Shown here: positions 16,954 through 25,067 of the stretch, one piece after another
Layout of the letters: each line of letters starts with the position of its first letter
How positions within the stretch are numbered: position 1 is the first letter of the stretch
NCBI GenBank assembly: GCA_030019255.1
Contig: JASEFK010000017.1
Span: 1-47,739, forward strand
DNA length: 47,739 bases
Direction of reading: 5' to 3'
Source: Actinomycetota bacterium
GTDB taxonomy: Bacteria; Actinomycetota; Geothermincolia; Geothermincolales; RBG-13-55-18
The notes under the pieces: model-generated
Seen by the model: only the letters and a program-made list of their open reading frames with translations
Database searches by the model: none
Told to the model about the DNA's origin: nothing
Position numbers and translations under genes: made by a program

Positions 16954-17557
16954 GGAGAAAGCGAGGGCGCGCCTTTCCGGTTTGCCCTTCACGCGGGGGC
17001 ATGCCGCCGGCGTGGAGGGTTTCCGGAAAGGGGAAGTGCGCATGGCGGGGTGGACCGCCGCGAGGGGAGCCCTGTATCCCCGGGCGGAGGAGGTGCGCGG
17101 AGAGGTGGAATCCCTGCTGGAGAAACTGATTGCGCTTCTCCAGGAGGCCCGCCTCCTGGCGGAGAGCCTCCGGGAGGCGGCGGGCGAGCAGGGGAGAACC
17201 TCGCGATTGTGCGGTGAGCTGGACGCCGTAACCGGGGAACTGGAAGCCCTCGGGACGAGGATGAAGAACTGCCTCGCCGGTTTTCCGGAAGGTATCGACA
17301 TGCCCGCCCTGGCGCGTCTCCTGGACCGCGGAGAGGATGGGCCCGTGACCTCGCGGTTGGAGCACGTGGGCAGGCTGGCGGCGGAGGTCCTGCAAAGGCA
17401 GGCGGCCAACGAGAAGCTCTTCTTCCTCCTGGGTGCGGGGATGGAGCGTTACCTCTCCGTCGTCGCCGAGGCCTCGGGAGGATGGGTTCCCTACGACTGC
17501 AGCGGCGCCCGGAGGTGGACGCGGGGATGGGAAAAAAGGACCTTGTACAGCACGTGA
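16946..17557 (+). CDS. flgN: FlgN-family export chaperone
   Basis: Probable chaperone for the hook-filament junction proteins FlgK and FlgL, whose genes follow directly. 203 residues, mostly helical. Two regions are FlgN-like: EEVRGEVESLLEKLIALLQE in the first half, and RLAAEVLQRQAANEKLFFLL leading into GAGMERYLSVV in the second. The first 40 residues are an extra basic leader, so translation might start later, but the ATGAGTGA overlap with yvyF supports the start at 16946. The name rests on helical pattern and position. Confidence 0.8.
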   Translation: MSEEKARARLSGLPFTRGHAAGVEGFRKGEVRMAGWTAARGALYPRAEEVRGEVESLLEKLIALLQEARLLAESLREAAGEQGRTSRLCGELDAVTGELEALGTRMKNCLAGFPEGIDMPALARLLDRGEDGPVTSRLEHVGRLAAEVLQRQAANEKLFFLLGAGMERYLSVVAEASGGWVPYDCSGARRWTRGWEKRTLYST

Positions 17558-17644
17558 TGAGACCGGGGAGGCGTGCTTCCGCGGTGGGGAAGAAGGGACG
17601 CGCCGCGCCGGCGGGTCCCACGGGACCGCGGTGGAGGTGACGAG

Positions 17645-19057
17645 ATGAGTTCCACGTTCTTCGGCCTGCAGATAGCCTTTTCCGGCCTGCGGACCCAGCG
17701 CAAGGTGATGGAGACCATCAGCCACAACATCGCCAACGCCTCCACCGCCGGCTACACCCGGCAGAGGGTGGAGCTCACCGCCTCCCCGCCCTATCCCTTG
17801 GAGACCTCCCTCTACTTCCACGTCCGCCATCAGCAGGGGACGGGGGTGGAGGCGAAAAAGATCGTGCGGGTGGCCGATGCCTTTATCGACTACCAGCTGC
17901 GCGAGCAGATGGGCCTCCTGCAGGAGAAGCAGCAGATGGCGGACGTCATCTCCCAGGTGGAAGGGATATTCGGCGAACCCGGCGAGCAGGGGCTGGGCAG
18001 CGCCCTGGCCGCCTTCTTCAGCGGCTGGGAGGAGCTCACTCTGAACCCGGAGAGCCTGGCCGTGCGACGGAGTCTCATCTACCAGGGGGAGGCGCTGGCG
18101 GGGGCCTTCAATCGGCTGGGAGCAGAGATACGGGCGCTGCAGGGCAACCTGGACTTCGAGCTTGTCAGTTCGGTTGCCTCCATCAACCATCACGCCTCCT
18201 ACCTGGCGGACATCAATGGCAAGATTCGCCGGATGGCGGGAAGCGGGGTGAATCCCAACGACCTGCTGGACGAGAGGGACCGTCTCCTCTCCGAGCTCCA
18301 GAAACTGGTTTTCGTGCACGTGGTGCAGCAGGAGAACGGGGAGGTCGACGTGTACATGGGCAACCGGGCGCTGGTGCGCGGGGATGCCGTCTACCGGGTG
18401 GCGGCGGAGGAGGAGGCCTCGGGTTATCACCGGCTGACCTGGGAGACCGACGGACGGCCCCTGGAGGTGCGGGGAGGCTCCCTCTACGCGGTGTACGAGA
18501 TGCGGGACGAGTACCTTCCGGGCCTGAGGGAGGAGCTGAACCGGCTGACGGAGACCCTGGCCCAAAGGGTGAACCAGCTGCATTCCGAGGGATACGACCT
18601 TGCGGGCAACGCCGTGGCCGGCACCCCGTTCCAGGACTTTTTCCTGGGGAGCACCCTGGAGGAAATCAGGGTCAATCCCGCCTTGCTGGAGGACCCGTCG
18701 GGCATCGCCGCCTCCCTGGGGACGGGGCCCGGGGACGCGGAGAACGCCCGTCGCATCGCCTCCCTGCGGGACGAGAGGACCATGTTCGGTGAATATACCT
18801 TCATGGATTATTACCGGGGCGTGGTGGCCAGGGTGGGCACCGACGCCCGGGCCATGTACGCCGACCTGGAGAACACCAAGATCCTCACCTCGCAGGTGGA
18901 GAAATGGCGGGAATCGGTGAGCGGGGTGAACCTGGACGAGGAGATGGTGCGCCTGCAGGAGGCCCTCCACGCCTACCAGGCGGCGGCGCGCGCGGTGACG
19001 GCCATGGACGACGCCATCGCCACCCTCATCCAGGGAATGGGCATCGTGGGGAGGTAA
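17645..19057 (+). CDS. flgK: Flagellar hook-associated protein FlgK (HAP1)
   Basis: Joins hook to filament. 470 residues. The N-terminus FFGLQIAFSGLRTQRKVMET, then ISHNIANASTAGYTRQRVEL, is diagnostic. The C-terminus SGVNLDEEMVRLQEALHAYQ and AAARAVTAMDDAIATLI forms the matching coiled coil. The middle holds the FlgK-type NDLLDERDRLLSELQKLV segment. The frame stays open upstream to 17573, but ATG at 17645 has a perfect GGAGGTGACGAG site, so it is chosen. It is flanked by its likely chaperone gene (flgN) and flgL. Confidence 0.96.
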   Translation: MSSTFFGLQIAFSGLRTQRKVMETISHNIANASTAGYTRQRVELTASPPYPLETSLYFHVRHQQGTGVEAKKIVRVADAFIDYQLREQMGLLQEKQQMADVISQVEGIFGEPGEQGLGSALAAFFSGWEELTLNPESLAVRRSLIYQGEALAGAFNRLGAEIRALQGNLDFELVSSVASINHHASYLADINGKIRRMAGSGVNPNDLLDERDRLLSELQKLVFVHVVQQENGEVDVYMGNRALVRGDAVYRVAAEEEASGYHRLTWETDGRPLEVRGGSLYAVYEMRDEYLPGLREELNRLTETLAQRVNQLHSEGYDLAGNAVAGTPFQDFFLGSTLEEIRVNPALLEDPSGIAASLGTGPGDAENARRIASLRDERTMFGEYTFMDYYRGVVARVGTDARAMYADLENTKILTSQVEKWRESVSGVNLDEEMVRLQEALHAYQAAARAVTAMDDAIATLIQGMGIVGR

Positions 19058-19385
19058 GCGGGAAGGGAGGCGTGCCGGGGACGGGAACGGGTGGCAAGGC
19101 CCTCGCGGCGAGGGAAGGGGAAGCGGCGGGGATAATGGTAACAATTACCAGATAACGGACGGAGCGAGGGGTTACTGGCGGGCGAAAGGTCGCTCCGGGC
19201 GCCGGGCGAACCGAGGGAGTGATGAAAAGACGAGAGGGAGGACTTCACGGTCCGCGCAGAGGAGACGCGCGGGGAGTCGGCCCACGCGCTTCGCGGTGGC
19301 GGCGCGCGGAGAGGCACGAGGCGGGGAGGGGCGAGCCTTCGGGCGATGGAGCAGCCTTCGCGAGAGAAGCGGGGAGATGGTGACG
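19058..19385 (+). other. flgK-flgL intergenic region
   Basis: About 330 bp with no convincing gene. It contains a short inverted repeat CCCTCG/CGAGGG (19100-19114) and GGTAACAATTACC (19137-19149), a 5-bp inverted repeat around CAA in the only AT-rich patch. A 53-codon basic frame starting near 19219 is not supported by composition. The gap may hold a regulatory site or an internal promoter for flgL. Confidence 0.35.
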
Positions 19386-20285
19386 ATGAGGGTGACCAAC
19401 CGGATGGCCAACCAGATGGTGCTGGCCGACCTGCAGAGGAGCCTGGAGAACCTCATGCGGGCCCAGGAAAAACTTTCCACAGGAAAGCGGGTCAACCGGC
19501 CCTCCGACGACCCCACGGCCGCCCACCGGGCGATCAGCTCCAGGGCCCAGCTGGCGGTCCTGGACCAGTTCACCCGCAACATCGGCGAGGTGAAGGCCTG
19601 GGTGGCGACGACGGAATACGCCTTGCGCGCGGTCTCCGATTCCCTCATCGAGGTGCGCACCCTGGCCGTGCAGGCGGCCAACGGGACCCTCTCCGACTCC
19701 GACCGGGAGAACATCGCCCAGCGCGTGGAGGAGTTCAACGAGCACATCTTCATGCTCACCCAGGAGCGCTATTTCGGGCGTTACGTCTTTTCCGGGACCC
19801 GGACCGGGGAGGTTCCCTTCGTGCGGTCCGGGGACGACGTCGCCTACCAGGGAAACGCGGCTCACATGAAGGTGAACATAGGGGAAGGAACTCCCCTGGT
19901 TTTCAACCTCACCGGGGAGGAGGTCTTCCTGGACCTGGGGAGCGGGGGGCACAGCCTGTTCAAGCTCCTCTCGGACCTCGCGGCCGCCATCCGCTCGGGA
20001 GATATCCGGCAAGTGGGAGGGGGACTCTTGGCCGACCTGGACGCCGCCCTGGACCGGGTGACGGAGAAGCTGGGCACGGTGGGTGCCGTCTATAACCGCC
20101 TGGAGAAGATGGAGGAGGTCATCTCCGGGCTGGTGGTGAAGCACAAGGAGTTACTCTCCCTGGCCGAGGACGCTGACCTGGCCGAGGCGGCCATGGATTT
20201 CCAGTTCAAGCAGACCGCCTACCAGGCCTCCCTGGCCGCCTGCGCCAAGGCCATCATGCCCACCCTCATGGATTACCTGAAATAG
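19386..20285 (+). CDS. flgL: Flagellar hook-associated protein FlgL (HAP3)
   Basis: Second hook-filament junction protein, related to flagellin. 299 residues. The N-terminus carries RVTNRMANQMVLADLQRSLE then RAQEKLSTGKRVNRPSDDPT, the FlgL signature, and the C-terminus carries DLAEAAMDFQFKQTAYQASL. An upstream in-frame ATG at 19377 abuts the GGGGAG site too closely, so ATG at 19386 is preferred. It follows flgK and precedes fliW, the usual order in Gram-positive-type clusters. Confidence 0.95.
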   Translation: MRVTNRMANQMVLADLQRSLENLMRAQEKLSTGKRVNRPSDDPTAAHRAISSRAQLAVLDQFTRNIGEVKAWVATTEYALRAVSDSLIEVRTLAVQAANGTLSDSDRENIAQRVEEFNEHIFMLTQERYFGRYVFSGTRTGEVPFVRSGDDVAYQGNAAHMKVNIGEGTPLVFNLTGEEVFLDLGSGGHSLFKLLSDLAAAIRSGDIRQVGGGLLADLDAALDRVTEKLGTVGAVYNRLEKMEEVISGLVVKHKELLSLAEDADLAEAAMDFQFKQTAYQASLAACAKAIMPTLMDYLK

Positions 20286-20365
20286 AAACCGTGGCCGGGG
20301 TGGGGCGCGGCGTCCCGGCGGGCGGAAGGGGGGCCAGGGTCGACTGGAAGGGAAGCGAGGCCCGG

Positions 20366-20393
20366 TTGACGGGGAGGCGGAAAGGAATATATT
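20366..20393 (+). promoter_or_regulatory. Candidate housekeeping-sigma promoter for fliW-csrA
   Basis: TTGACG (20366-20371), a 16-bp spacer and TATATT (20388-20393) form a near-consensus vegetative promoter in an otherwise GC-rich gap. Transcription would begin near 20400, about 23 nt upstream of the fliW start at 20423. This would give the FliW/CsrA pair expression independent of the upstream flagellar operon. Confidence 0.5.
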
Positions 20394-20422
20394 AGGAAAG
20401 AACCGGACTTGGAGGTGCGACG

Positions 20423-20923
20423 GTGCGGGAAAGCGAGGAAACCCGGGAGAGAGGGGAGCTGGAGAGCTTCCACAGCGAGAAGCTGGGCTGGATCCGGTAC
20501 CGGCCCGACCAGGTGCTGGAGTTCCCGGAGGGACTTCTCGGCTTTTCCGACCTACATCGCTACGTGCTCATCGACCACCGCAAGGGCGTCTTCATGTGGC
20601 TGCAGTCCCTCGAGGACCCCGCGGTGGCTTTCCTGGTGGTGGACCCGTGGGCCTTCTTCCCGGATTATTCGCCCGAGGTCCCGGACGAGGACGTGGAGGC
20701 GCTGGAGCTCCGGGAGCCCTACAACTTCTCCCTCTTCTGCCTGGTCACCGTTCCGGCCGATCCGCGGCGGATGACCGTGAACCTGAGGGGCCCGGTGGTG
20801 GTCAACCTGAACAACCGCCGGGCCAGGCAGGTGGTGGTCTCCAACCCGGAGTATCCCATAAGGCAACCGGTCTTCCCAGAGGGGGAGGAGGCGGAGGGGG
20901 AGCGGCGAGAACCGCGGGATTGA
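20423..20923 (+). CDS. fliW: Flagellar assembly factor FliW
   Basis: In Bacillus FliW binds CsrA and is released when flagellin accumulates, so flagellin translation tracks export. 166 residues. Recognised by FPEGLLGFSDLHRYVLIDH near 33-51, then FMWLQSLEDPAVAFLVVDPW and VNLRGPVVVNLNNRRARQVV near 117-136. The start is GTG at 20423 behind GGAGGTGCGAC. The C-terminal 15 residues are acidic and probably flexible. csrA follows 154 nt later, the usual pairing, and a candidate promoter lies just upstream. Confidence 0.95.
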   Translation: MRESEETRERGELESFHSEKLGWIRYRPDQVLEFPEGLLGFSDLHRYVLIDHRKGVFMWLQSLEDPAVAFLVVDPWAFFPDYSPEVPDEDVEALELREPYNFSLFCLVTVPADPRRMTVNLRGPVVVNLNNRRARQVVVSNPEYPIRQPVFPEGEEAEGERREPRD

Positions 20924-21077
20924 CCGTTGCGGCTTCCTCCGCCCCGTGGGCTTATGGCTTGGCTGCAGGAGCGGGACGGCGCAGCGGGCGCGGGTCGGCG
21001 GCCCGGAGCGAGGAGGGAAGAGGAGGCCGGAAGCCGGAGACGTAGGTTCGGAAGGGTAGAGGAGAAGGCGGGCAGGG

Positions 21078-21326
21078 ATGCTGGTTCTCACGCGCAAGAT
21101 AATGGAGAGCGTGGTCATCGGGGACGACATAGAGGTCTTCATCCTGGAGATCAAGGGCGACCGGGTGCGCCTGGGTATTAAGGCCCCCCGGGAGGTTTCC
21201 GTGCACCGCAGGGAGATATACGAGGAGATAACGCGCGCCAACGTAGAGGCCGCCTCGGCCACTCCCGAGGCCACCCGCGAGATGGATCGCCTGCTGGGCG
21301 AAAGGCACTTGCCGGGAGGGGGTTGA
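21078..21326 (+). CDS. csrA: Carbon storage regulator CsrA (translational repressor)
   Basis: RNA-binding protein that blocks ribosome access at GGA-containing leader hairpins; in this setting the expected main target is flagellin mRNA. 82 residues. The signature [20 protein letters not shown] is followed by [20 protein letters not shown]. The RNA-contact residues L4, R6 and the VHR motif are present. A C-terminal tail of about 20 residues extends beyond the usual 61-75. ATG at 21078 follows GAGAAGGCGGGCAGGG, and fliW lies upstream. Confidence 0.97.
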   Translation: MLVLTRKIMESVVIGDDIEVFILEIKGDRVRLGIKAPREVSVHRREIYEEITRANVEAASATPEATREMDRLLGERHLPGGG

Positions 21327-21584
21327 CCGCCGGGTAGACGTCGCGGACGGCGGTGGATCGGGAACGGGGAGGGGCCGAGCGGAAGAGGCGAACGCCCATG
21401 ATATTCCAGTGGCTTGGAAAACAGTTTAAGGGTGGAAAAGGGAACTGGAGGAAGTTGAGTTTATCCTCGGGGCCGGGAGGTTACCGGTTCCGGTCCGGCG
21501 AGGGCAGAGGCTGCATTAGGGGAGAGTCTAAGCCCTCCTCGAGGTCAGCGGGAGCGTGAGCCCGGCCTGCTTAGGAGGTAGAAC

Positions 21585-22358
21585 TTGGAAGACAAGGACA
21601 CGGGCCACGGGAAAAGGATAGTGTGTATCGAGGACGACCCCGATGTCTCCACCATGATCCGTACCGTCCTTTCCATGGAGGGCTACGAGGTGGTGGAGGC
21701 GGCCAAGGGCACCATGGGCCTGGACCTTCTTTACCGGACCTTCCCCCACGCTGTCCTCCTGGACCTACGCATGCCCATCCTGGGCGGCATGGGCATCCTG
21801 GAAATCCTCAAGGATAAAAGCGGCCTCCGGGAAGTTCCGGTGATCTGCGTGACGGCGGCGACCGACGAATTCTCCATGTACGAAGCCCTCTACCGCGGCG
21901 CCGATGCCTACCTTTTCAAGCCCATCAAGATCGATCTGCTCAAGCTGGTGCTGCGATTTCTCCTCGAGGAACGCGACCGCCCGTCCCGGGCGAGGGAGCT
22001 AGCCGGCTACGGGCGGGCGCGCGAGTTCCTGGACCTCGTGGGCCGGGACGTGGATCACCTCCCCAAGCTGGAGGCCCTCCTGGTCATATCCTCCCGGGGA
22101 CGCATTGCCCGACACCGATTGGACGAGAGCATGGTCTACGGGGGTGGGGACTTGGCGTGCATCCTGGAGGAGATGGTAGAGTCGGGAATCCTCGTCGGCG
22201 AGGGAGAGGAAATCGCCGTCTCGGAGGCCTGGAGGGCCAGGGCGAGGAGGATAAGGGACCTGGCCGCGGAGCACCGTGGGCTGGAGCTCTTGGCCAACCT
22301 GGTGCACATGGGGATCAACCTCTTCGAGACCGGCGCCCCAGGGGCGGAAACGGGCTGA
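21585..22358 (+). CDS. Response regulator with winged-helix-like C-terminal region
   Basis: 257 residues. The receiver domain covers about 10-128: IEDDPD near 15-20, phospho-acceptor in VLLDLRMP near Asp60, Thr in VICVTAATDE near 90, and Lys in YLFKPIK near 112. The remaining 120 residues are not a known output domain to me. One segment (DLACILEEMVESGILVGEGE) looks like the recognition part of a winged helix. The start is TTG at 21585 with TTAGGAGGTAGAAC, a very strong site. It ends 9 bp from the convergent glycosyltransferase gene. No kinase is adjacent, so the partner may be CheA or one of the upstream kinases. Confidence 0.85.
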   Translation: MEDKDTGHGKRIVCIEDDPDVSTMIRTVLSMEGYEVVEAAKGTMGLDLLYRTFPHAVLLDLRMPILGGMGILEILKDKSGLREVPVICVTAATDEFSMYEALYRGADAYLFKPIKIDLLKLVLRFLLEERDRPSRARELAGYGRAREFLDLVGRDVDHLPKLEALLVISSRGRIARHRLDESMVYGGGDLACILEEMVESGILVGEGEEIAVSEAWRARARRIRDLAAEHRGLELLANLVHMGINLFETGAPGAETG

Positions 22359-22367
22359 AGAGGTCAC

Positions 22368-23447
22368 TTACCGGGAACTTTGCGCGTGGACGCCGGACCG
22401 CGAGACCTGGCTGCTTGGCGGGGAAGCTTCTTCGGCGATGGACAGCGGAAACGCACCTTCCGCGTGCGACCAGCGTTGAAGCAGGAAGTCCAGGTTCCGG
22501 AGGGAGGATTCGTCGTGGACGGGGGACTCCGCCGCGGACATCGATCCCAGGCGGAGGGCCTGTGATGCGTGAACCACCAGGAAGCGAAATCCGTATAAGC
22601 GGGCCCTCAGGGTCCAGTCCACGTCCCCGTAGGTGCCGGGAGGGAGGTAGCCCTCCTCGTCCAAGAAGCCCGTCTCCAAGGCCGGGCGACGGCGCAGGAG
22701 GGCGCAGTAAAGGGCCAGGGCTGGCACTTCATCCGTTCCTTCCACGGAGGAGGGCCTTTCGCCCTTGCGCAGTGGTAGGAGCAGGGGTTTGCCGTCCGGG
22801 GTGCGCGACGGGCGGTAGCCGGCATGGCAAATATTACCATCCATGTCCAGGATCAGCGCGGAGGCCGCCAACGCCCCGGGATCGCTTTCCAGGGCCGATA
22901 GAAGGTGGCGCAGCCAGTCCGGGCGCACCAGGACGTCCTCCCGCACCACGGCCAGGTAATCGCCCCGCGCCTCCAGAAGAGCCTGGTTCACGGCTGCCGG
23001 GAGGCCCGTGCCCCCCGGGTTCTCCAGTTTACGACAAGGAATGTTTTCCAGGTATCGACCGGGAACCGAACCGGGTTTGGCCAGGGAAACCATCAGCTCC
23101 CCCTCCTTCCCCAGGCTCCGGAGAATTGCTCCCAGGCACAGGTGAAGGAGGGGATGTCCCCGGAGGACGGGGACCAGCACGGTCACCCGGGTGTCCCCTT
23201 CCCGTGGCCCGGCGCCGGGATCGTCGCCCGTGTCCTCGGCGGGGGAAGGACGACTTGCGCAGCGGGGACAGGGACTGAGGGGGGAGAGGAAGCGCAGCTC
23301 GGAGAGGTGCAGCTCTCCGCAGAGGGGACAGCGCAGCTCCACCAGGGTGCCACGGCGCAGGGCCTCCTCCAGGTCCCTGAGCCCGGCGGGGCGCCCTTTG
23401 AGCAACGCCTCCCTGAATTTCTCGTGGGGAATGAAGTATTTCCTCAC
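22368..23447 (-). CDS. GT2-type glycosyltransferase with N-terminal zinc ribbon
   Basis: 359 residues. Residues 40-63 contain CPLC and CPRC separated by 16 residues, a likely zinc ribbon, unusual for this family. The GT-A fold follows: DTRVTVLVPVLRGHP at about 85, then NQALLEARGDYLAVVREDVL near the metal-binding position (ED in place of the common DD/DXD), and GTYGDVDWTLRARLYGFRFL resembling the ED...R acceptor motif of GT2 enzymes. The start is GTG at 23447. It is the downstream member of a two-gene minus-strand unit inserted among plus-strand flagellar genes between csrA and flagellin. Flagellin glycosylation is a reasonable inference, but sugar and acceptor cannot be read from the sequence. 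Confidence 0.8.
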   Translation of the reverse strand: MRKYFIPHEKFREALLKGRPAGLRDLEEALRRGTLVELRCPLCGELHLSELRFLSPLSPCPRCASRPSPAEDTGDDPGAGPREGDTRVTVLVPVLRGHPLLHLCLGAILRSLGKEGELMVSLAKPGSVPGRYLENIPCRKLENPGGTGLPAAVNQALLEARGDYLAVVREDVLVRPDWLRHLLSALESDPGALAASALILDMDGNICHAGYRPSRTPDGKPLLLPLRKGERPSSVEGTDEVPALALYCALLRRRPALETGFLDEEGYLPPGTYGDVDWTLRARLYGFRFLVVHASQALRLGSMSAAESPVHDESSLRNLDFLLQRWSHAEGAFPLSIAEEASPPSSQVSRSGVHAQSSR

Positions 23448-23480
23448 CGCTCGGACCTCTCTCCCGGGCCGGCGCGTCCC

Positions 23481-24548
23481 TCAGTTGGGGGAGGAAATCG
23501 CTTCCACGGCGGAGAGCAGGCGGCGTCTCAGGATGAGCGTCTCCAGTATCCCCTCCCAGAGGGGAGCGTAATGGTCGGACATGCGCCTCTCCACTATCTC
23601 CCTGGCCCGCCGCCCCATCCTGCGGCGCAGGTCCTCCTTCTCCACCAGCACGCTCAGGCGACCGAACCACTCCCTGCGGTGGGAGCAGAGGAAGCCGTTC
23701 TCGCCTTCCTCCACCAGGCGCCGGTAGGCGGGCAGGGGACTGGCCACGAAGGGGATGCCCAGGGCGGAGTACTCCAGGCCCTTGAGATCGCTCTTGCAGC
23801 GATTGAAGGAGTTGTCCGCCAGGGGCACCAGCCCCACGTCGAAGCGGGCCAGCATCCCAGGGTACTCCTCGAAGGGCACCGGGGGGAGGTATTCCTTCTG
23901 TTCTTCCGGTACCTGGTCAAGGAGGGCGAAGACCTCCTTGGGTCCCCCCACGGCCACCTTGACCTGCGGGTAGCGGCGGCACAGGGCCTCGAGGACCGGG
24001 ACCAGGGGGCGGAAATCCTCCAGGTGGGTGGGGGAACCGGCCCAGCCCACCACCACCCTTCCCGCCTCCTTCTCCGGCCGCGGGTTCCACGCCGGGTCCC
24101 CCAGGTCGATGCAGTTGGGGAGGGGAAAGGTGTTGGGGTTCAGGGGGGTGAACAGCTCCGCGAGCTCCGGGGTGGACACGGTCACCCCGTCCGCCGCCCG
24201 GGCGCACTCCTCCAAGGCGCGAGCCTTGCCGTCCCGGCCTCGAAAGGCCCGAAAGGCCGGGTTGTAGAAGGGGGTGGCCCGCACGTGGTCGTCCACCTCC
24301 ACCAGGCCCACCTTCCCCAGCGCGGCCAGCCTCCGCAGGAGGGTGAGCACGCCCTTGTGCTGGGCCATCTGGATAACGTAGACGTCGTAGGAGGTGTCCA
24401 CGGGATCGTAGGTCTCCGGGTTGAGGCTCACCCCTACCCGCCAGTCGGCTCGGTGGCCCCGGCGGCGCAGGGCACGCGCCGGGTAAACGCACCGGTAATG
24501 CCCGCTCCCCGACAGGTTGGCGCAGTAGAAAAGCACCCTCATGCCCAT
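23481..24548 (-). CDS. GT4-like (GT-B fold) glycosyltransferase
   Basis: 355 residues. The N-terminal Rossmann-like strand is MRVLFYCANLSGSGHYRCVY. The donor-binding half has VVVGWAGSPTHLEDFRPLVP, then KGLEYSALGIPFVASPLPAY and EEGENGFLC, equivalent to the E-x7-E region of GT4 enzymes. ATG at 24548 follows GGAGGGAGGG; a second ATG 6 nt later is possible. The next gene starts 33 nt downstream in the same direction, suggesting a two-gene operon transcribed away from flagellin. The position supports a role in modifying flagellin, as in many flagellar glycosylation islands. This is inference. Confidence 0.85.
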   Translation of the reverse strand: MGMRVLFYCANLSGSGHYRCVYPARALRRRGHRADWRVGVSLNPETYDPVDTSYDVYVIQMAQHKGVLTLLRRLAALGKVGLVEVDDHVRATPFYNPAFRAFRGRDGKARALEECARAADGVTVSTPELAELFTPLNPNTFPLPNCIDLGDPAWNPRPEKEAGRVVVGWAGSPTHLEDFRPLVPVLEALCRRYPQVKVAVGGPKEVFALLDQVPEEQKEYLPPVPFEEYPGMLARFDVGLVPLADNSFNRCKSDLKGLEYSALGIPFVASPLPAYRRLVEEGENGFLCSHRREWFGRLSVLVEKEDLRRRMGRRAREIVERRMSDHYAPLWEGILETLILRRRLLSAVEAISSPN

Positions 24549-25067
24549 CCCTCCCTCCAGGCCTGCTCCGCCGCGCGCGACCCCTGGTCTATGACCTTGG
24601 CGGGCGCGGGGCGGGACGGTTGGATCCTCCCCGCGCCGCCGAGTGCCATTCCATCACCCGTGGAGCGGCGGCGCAATAACCCAACGGCGGCTATGAAGTC
24701 CCCCTTTGGGGGGATTGACGTGAAGGCGACGCCGACGGCTCGAGGTCATTGGTCCACGGTGTCCCCTCCACGTGTGTAACCGTCGTGGCCGAGGCGAGAC
24801 TTCAACCCGGGTAGTCGAGGTCGCGGGCCTCGATGGGCCTCTCCTGGTGCCTTCCCCGGGGGTGGCGGGCGCCGGGCGGCATGGACCCGCTTGGTTTGAC
24901 ACGGCCGGCGATACCGCGGCCCCTTCCCTCAATCCACCCTGCGTCGCCTGCCGCCCCGACAATCGGTGGATGGAGGAAAGGGCCGGACGTCCGAAGATGA
25001 AGGCGAGCGGGAAGGGAGCCTTCCCGGATTGACCAAGGAGGGATGCCCGTTGACCAAGGAGGGAAGG
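24549..25067. other. Intergenic region between glycosyltransferase and small ORF
   Basis: About 520 bp between a minus-strand and a plus-strand gene. It probably holds promoters for both directions, but no clear -35/-10 pair was found. It contains a small CCCCC-TTT-GGGGG inverted repeat (24700-24713) and two copies of a 15-mer just before the small ORF (listed separately). No supported gene. Confidence 0.4.
25029..25064 (+). repeat. Two direct copies of a Shine-Dalgarno-like 15-mer
   Basis: TTGACCAAGGAGGGA occurs at 25029-25043 and again, identically, at 25050-25064, a period of 21 bp. Each copy contains AAGGAGG. The first precedes ATG at 25042, the second precedes the small-ORF ATG at 25068. 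Because 21 is a multiple of three, the repeat would also encode a duplicated LTKEG if translation began upstream. The GGA cores also resemble CsrA contact sites. Confidence 0.6.

Noticed and set aside
16922-19144. 740-codon minus-strand frame opposite flgN and flgK
   Set aside because: Shadow of well-conserved plus-strand flagellar genes; no recognisable protein.
19219-19380. 53-codon basic ORF between flgK and flgL
   Set aside because: Arg/Gly-rich composition typical of random GC-rich translation, no family; region listed only as intergenic.
21327-21584. Possible riboswitch before the response regulator at 21585
   Set aside because: A GGTTACCGG segment recalls part of a cyclic-di-GMP-I aptamer, but the other conserved core elements are absent.
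22157-24779. Plus-strand frames opposite the two glycosyltransferases
   Set aside because: The minus-strand frames contain clear GT2 and GT4 motifs; the plus-strand products are low-complexity.
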